9,213 bases of DNA, from contig JAQUYR010000047.1 in the NCBI GenBank assembly GCA_028691715.1, forward strand, positions 1-9,213. Direction: 5' to 3'. The stretch comes from Bacilli bacterium. Its GTDB lineage: Bacteria > Bacillota_I > Bacilli_A > ML615J-28 > CAG-698. A program made the position numbers and the translations under genes. The number at the start of each line of letters is the position of its first letter. Within the stretch, counting starts at the first letter, position 1. Below are positions 6,077-9,213 of the stretch, piece after piece. The notes under the pieces were generated by a model, which worked only from the letters and a program-made list of their open reading frames with translations, did not search any database and was not told where the DNA came from.

Positions 6077-8729
6077 ATTTAAATATTCCCATTTGATTGA
6101 CCATCGCCTTTTGTTCATTCACCATGTACTTAGCGATTTCATCAACCAGCATAAATGTTGGCTGTAAGTATATCTCAATCACTTCATAATGGGCATAAGC
6201 ATCATCTACCGATGCTTCAATCAAAACATATATTTTAGAAATAGTACTATTAAAATATATTCTTTGGGTAACAATTCCATTAGCATTTGTCAGATAATTG
6301 GAATTGTTGCTCGCTCTGGCAGGGATATAATCCTTAGCATTATAAGAAATTCCTACTGAATAATTAACTGTTTTTCCTCCATAGGAAAGAGAATCCCAAC
6401 AAATGTCAACATATTCTTTGCCATAGGCGTAAACCGATCCCTCGATGCTTTCTTTATCTACGACAAGATTATTAAACTCTCCTAAATAGTGATAAACATT
6501 TGCCTCGATGACATCAGAGTACCCTACCATTTCTAAATATGAAGATTTAATTCGAAAATAATATGTCTTCGCAGAAATTGGCAGAGAATAATTAATATAG
6601 TTATTAACATCGCTTGTTGAAGTGACATCTTTTACTGTTTCCCAGTTTTCTTTGTCATCAGACATTTCTAATTCATATTTTATATCAGAATAATTTGGAT
6701 TATTATTCCAAACAAATTTAACTTTGTTCTGGGTATAAAGATCACCAACAACAATGAAATTGGTAACTTTTCCTAAAGCAGCGATGACATCAAAATAATT
6801 ATCCAAACTTACACTCATTCCAATATTGTTATAAGCAGTTATTCGGTAATATACCTTTTTTACAATTTCATCAATCTTAATATTGGCATTTATCTGATCG
6901 TTCTTGTCTATTGTACAATCAGCTTCCAACCAGTTGTTTTGATCAAAGGAATATTCAAAACGATATTTTATTTCGTCACCAAAAGGATATGATAATCTAT
7001 CCCACTTGATATTAACTGTTTCTCGGTAAAAGCGATTATCAGAGACGAAAATGTTATTTATATCTCCCAAAGAAACCTTTTCTATTTCTAGATCTTTATC
7101 AACAGGACTACTAACGCCATCGCTCAAGGTTAGACTGTTGGATTGAGCCCTAACTCCATAATAGTAGTCACCTGATAAAATGTTTTCATCGATATAAGTT
7201 ATCTCTTCTTCATCTGTAAGGTTACCGATGACATCAATCACTTCTGTTGGTGAATAAGTGATCTCTTTATCACTGCGATAAATAATGTAAAATTTAGCAT
7301 TCTGTTGCTTACTAAAGGTTAATCCGTATCCAGCGGAAGTTACTCCTACTTGAAGATTGGTGACTGGATTAATATCAATCTTTTCCATTGTTGTAATCTC
7401 TGGAAGAATTACTGGTGTATTCCATAATTCCTTAGCCCCAACAAATCCTCTGGTATCACCAATTGCCGCTTTCAAAGTCTTATAGGAAAATATCGCTGTT
7501 CCCTGGACCTTTTCTAGAGTTTGATTATACATCAATTGATAATAAGCTTCCAAGTCGCTGGTCTGCCATGAAGAACCATCACCAGCAGCATCCCTAAAGT
7601 ATAAACCCATTCCTGAGTATAGCTTAACATTTTTATATTTCACTACCTTGTTCCACCAACTTATCAGATCAGCATAGGCACACATATCGTGTTCTAATGC
7701 CCAATATGTTTGAGGAAGAATATAATCAATCCATTCCTCATTAATCCATTTTAAGGTATCAGAATATAAATAATTACCATAGTGCTGATAGCTAGAAGTC
7801 GTACTTGAACCATTTGTGATAGCATCGCCATCACTATTATATGTAACGACACCATCTCCACTCTTCCAAATTCCTGATGGAGATATTCCAAGTTGAACTC
7901 TTCTACCACTCTCTTGGTTATAGCTTCTAATCGCAAGACTCAAAGACTCAATGAAGATATTGGTTTGTTCTCTCCTGAAGTCATCAAGAGATAAGTTATT
8001 TGTGTTATATATGCTTCTGGTTATGCTGTCATCAACTCCTGAATCATAAAAGTAATCGTCAAAATGAATGGCATCAACATCATAATTTTCTATCAGTTCC
8101 ATACATGTGTCAATCAAAAAAGTTCTGACAGCTGGAATCCCAGGATTCAAAATAACTGAATCTGTTCCCTTCAAGAGATTATTTGGATTGGAGGCTGGAT
8201 TGCTTGCTTTATATCTACTGGCTATATCTGACAGTGAAGATGAGGTGTTATTGGTAACTCGATAGGGATTTAGCCAGGCATGAAATTCAATTCCCCGTTT
8301 ATGGCATTCCTCAATAATCCATGGCAGGGCATCCCAGGTTGGATTGGTATTATAATATGTAGACCAATTATTATACTTAGATTCATAAAAAGCATCATTA
8401 AATGGTCGGACATGGAAAATCATAACATTAATATTATAATATTCCAAAGTCTCAAATATGCTCAATATTTCTTTCTTATATTGAGCTTTTGTTGAGAAAG
8501 TCTGAACATCACCAACAATAGCACTGATCCAGACAGCCCTGAATTCAACATCTGGTTGAATATATTCTGATGGTATCACTACTTTTGTTGTTGTTCCTAA
8601 GTAAACTACATCACCATTGCCATCACTTCGAGGAATGGTAACACCTTCGTCAGCATTAACTTCTACTAATCCAAAGAAAAAGAGAATTAGTAATATGCCA
8701 CTCACCATTATTTTGCTAATTTTTTTCAT
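6075..8729 (-). CDS. Secreted GHL10/DUF187 glycosidase-like protein with four beta-sandwich modules
   Basis: This 884-residue protein starts with a signal peptide (KK at 2-3, hydrophobic core 8-22, probable signal peptidase I site VNA/DE after A26; no lipobox cysteine). Residues about 61-435 form a GHL10 TIM-barrel domain (PF02638, YngK/DigH type). Recognisable stretches are VEFRAVWIS (61-69), VMIFHVRPFNDAFY (102-115), FHAWLNPYR (149-157), AIHFDDYFY (220-228), GISPSGIW (281-288) and ILPQTYW (337-343). E. coli DigH (YddW) of this family cleaves denuded peptidoglycan glycan strands. The rest looks like four fibronectin-III/Ig-like modules at about 455-545, 553-648, 653-746 and 751-855, then a short tail. 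Simple family members have about 440-510 residues, so the C-terminal array is a large addition. No LPxTG or membrane anchor is seen. The ATG follows AAGGAG by 6 nt. The glycan target is unknown. Confidence 0.88.
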   Translation of the reverse strand: MKKISKIMVSGILLILFFFGLVEVNADEGVTIPRSDGNGDVVYLGTTTKVVIPSEYIQPDVEFRAVWISAIVGDVQTFSTKAQYKKEILSIFETLEYYNINVMIFHVRPFNDAFYESKYNNWSTYYNTNPTWDALPWIIEECHKRGIEFHAWLNPYRVTNNTSSSLSDIASRYKASNPASNPNNLLKGTDSVILNPGIPAVRTFLIDTCMELIENYDVDAIHFDDYFYDSGVDDSITRSIYNTNNLSLDDFRREQTNIFIESLSLAIRSYNQESGRRVQLGISPSGIWKSGDGVVTYNSDGDAITNGSSTTSSYQHYGNYLYSDTLKWINEEWIDYILPQTYWALEHDMCAYADLISWWNKVVKYKNVKLYSGMGLYFRDAAGDGSSWQTSDLEAYYQLMYNQTLEKVQGTAIFSYKTLKAAIGDTRGFVGAKELWNTPVILPEITTMEKIDINPVTNLQVGVTSAGYGLTFSKQQNAKFYIIYRSDKEITYSPTEVIDVIGNLTDEEEITYIDENILSGDYYYGVRAQSNSLTLSDGVSSPVDKDLEIEKVSLGDINNIFVSDNRFYRETVNIKWDRLSYPFGDEIKYRFEYSFDQNNWLEADCTIDKNDQINANIKIDEIVKKVYYRITAYNNIGMSVSLDNYFDVIAALGKVTNFIVVGDLYTQNKVKFVWNNNPNYSDIKYELEMSDDKENWETVKDVTSTSDVNNYINYSLPISAKTYYFRIKSSYLEMVGYSDVIEANVYHYLGEFNNLVVDKESIEGSVYAYGKEYVDICWDSLSYGGKTVNYSVGISYNAKDYIPARASNNSNYLTNANGIVTQRIYFNSTISKIYVLIEASVDDAYAHYEVIEIYLQPTFMLVDEIAKYMVNEQKAMVNQMGIFK

Positions 8730-8764
8730 AAAAAACTCCTTAAATCATTCTTTTTTCTTTAAGA

Positions 8765-8793
8765 ATTATACCATATTTTTTCTTATTAGTCTA
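8765..8793 (-). promoter_or_regulatory. Promoter of the GHL10 secreted protein gene
   Basis: The minus strand has a consensus TATAAT -10 (8770-8765) preceded by TGG (extended -10), and a weaker TAGACT -35 (8793-8788) 17 bp upstream. The expected start of transcription is near 8758, giving a 29-nt leader with AAGGAG before the ATG at 8729. Confidence 0.75.
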
Positions 8794-8796
8794 TGA

Positions 8797-8830
8797 TAAA
8801 AATAAAAAGCGAGTCTTTCAACTCGCTTTT
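8797..8830 (-). terminator. Intrinsic terminator of the cold-shock gene
   Basis: Perfect 10-bp arms AAAAGCGAGT/ACTCGCTTTT (8821-8830 and 8805-8814) enclose a 6-nt loop, followed on the minus strand by a T-rich run. It lies 22 nt past the cold-shock stop codon and upstream of the GHL10 promoter, so it separates the two genes. Confidence 0.88.
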
Positions 8831-8851
8831 CGCTTCCTGTAAATTATATAC

Positions 8852-9055
8852 TTACGCTATAACTGTTACATTTTTTGCTTGTAAGCCACGATTGCCTTCT
8901 GCAGTTTCGAAACTAACTTTTTGGCCTTGAACTAATGTCTTGTGACCTTCGCTGTTAATAACTGAATAATGTACAAAAATGTCTTTTCCATCTTCCATAG
9001 TGATAAAGCCATAGCCTTTTTCAGAATCAAACCATTTTACAACTCCTGTTAACAT
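8852..9055 (-). CDS. CspA-family cold-shock protein
   Basis: This 67-residue single cold-shock domain (OB fold) binds single-stranded RNA/DNA and acts as an RNA chaperone. The N-terminal GVVKWFDSEKGYGFI (4-18) includes RNP1 (K13-G-Y-G-F-I18), and RNP2 is DIFVHY (25-30). The C-terminal GQKVSFETAEGNRGLQAKNV is typical. Length is exactly as expected. Aromatic nucleic-acid contacts W8, F9, Y15, F17, F27 and H29 are all present; RNP1 has Tyr in place of the more common first Phe, a usual variation. The ATG at 9055 follows AGGAGG by 5 nt. A long leader with two hairpins precedes it, suggesting post-transcriptional control as known for cspA-type genes. Several paralogues per genome are common, so no specific csp letter is assigned. 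Confidence 0.97.
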   Translation of the reverse strand: MLTGVVKWFDSEKGYGFITMEDGKDIFVHYSVINSEGHKTLVQGQKVSFETAEGNRGLQAKNVTVIA

Positions 9056-9067
9056 GTGAACCTCCTT

Positions 9068-9130
9068 TTGTAATAAATTACAAAATAAAAACAGAATAAA
9101 AATTGCTGCAATAAAGAATTTTATTACAGC
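9068..9130 (-). promoter_or_regulatory. Structured 5' leader of the cold-shock gene (two hairpins)
   Basis: The predicted transcript leader is about 100 nt. Hairpin 1 (9130-9105) has 11-bp arms GCTGTAATAAA/TTTATTGCAGC with one U-G wobble and a 4-nt loop, followed by an AT-rich stretch with T-runs. Hairpin 2 (9083-9068) has 7-bp arms TTGTAAT/ATTACAA around TT and overlaps the bases directly before AGGAGG. Structured leaders controlling mRNA stability and translation are established for cspA genes; the role of these particular stems is inferred. Confidence 0.6.
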
Positions 9131-9161
9131 GGTAAATCAAACGTCCTTATCTTACTCATTA

Positions 9162-9190
9162 AGTATAACATACCTTTTTGTAAAATGCAA
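9162..9190 (-). promoter_or_regulatory. Promoter of the cold-shock gene
   Basis: On the minus strand, TTGCAT (-35, 9190-9185) and TATACT (-10, 9167-9162) are separated by 17 bp, with TGT before the -10 (extended -10). Transcription would start near 9155. Nothing further is recognised in the last 23 bases of the window. Confidence 0.78.
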
Positions 9191-9213
9191 ACAAATTATA
9201 AAGATTTTTAAAC

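Noticed and set aside
5565..6167. Two overlapping plus-strand frames within and after the HAD gene
   Set aside because: They are out-of-frame readings of the HAD gene; the second also crosses the terminator and runs into the convergent gene.
7751..8495. Additional small frames inside the GHL10 gene on either strand
   Set aside because: They are shadows of the strongly conserved GHL10 domain and have no independent support.
9105..9130. First cold-shock leader hairpin as a terminator of an upstream gene
   Set aside because: It lies downstream of a good promoter and upstream of the cold-shock start within the same predicted transcript; two A bases also separate the stem from the T-run. Regulatory leader is the better reading.

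Overview
The window is AT-rich DNA from a low-GC Gram-positive-type bacterium (Firmicutes, or an Acholeplasma/Haloplasma-like relative). The support is strong AAGGAG/AGGAGG ribosome binding sites, T-rich intrinsic terminators, 17-bp promoter spacers with TGn extended -10 boxes, and tightly packed genes. TGA is used as a stop (end of the TIM-barrel gene) and tryptophan is TGG where checked, so the mycoplasma code 4 does not apply. The species cannot be named from this window. Eight complete protein genes and one partial gene are present. There is no tRNA, rRNA, insertion sequence or CRISPR array, and no gene-free stretch over 300 bases.

Left part (1-5163, all minus strand): a probable hexuronate/hexuronide catabolic locus in two transcription units. 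The first starts at a promoter near 5135-5163 and encodes a GNAT acetyltransferase, a family GH4 NAD-dependent glycosidase with a CHEV motif typical of uronide-cleaving members, a 10-TM AEC-family permease and a xylose-isomerase-like TIM-barrel protein. These genes overlap or nearly touch, and the unit ends at a hairpin terminator at 1335-1362. The second starts just downstream of that terminator and encodes an IclR-family regulator followed by uxaC (uronate isomerase), which runs off the left edge. A perfect 13-bp inverted repeat lies on the expected transcription start of the iclR promoter and is the best operator candidate. Read together, the permease may import a small uronic-acid glycoside, GH4 would release galacturonate or glucuronate, UxaC would isomerise it, and the TIM-barrel protein may act on the keto product. 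The transport and TIM-barrel roles are inference.

Middle (5171-6076, plus strand): a divergently transcribed Cof-type HAD phosphatase with its own promoter. It converges on the next gene through a 22-bp intergenic gap that is essentially one bidirectional terminator.

Right part (6075-9213, minus strand): a large secreted protein with a GHL10/DUF187 glycosidase-like domain and four beta-sandwich modules, then a CspA-family cold-shock gene. Each has its own promoter. The cold-shock gene has a roughly 100-nt leader with two hairpins, and its own terminator separates it from the secreted protein gene.
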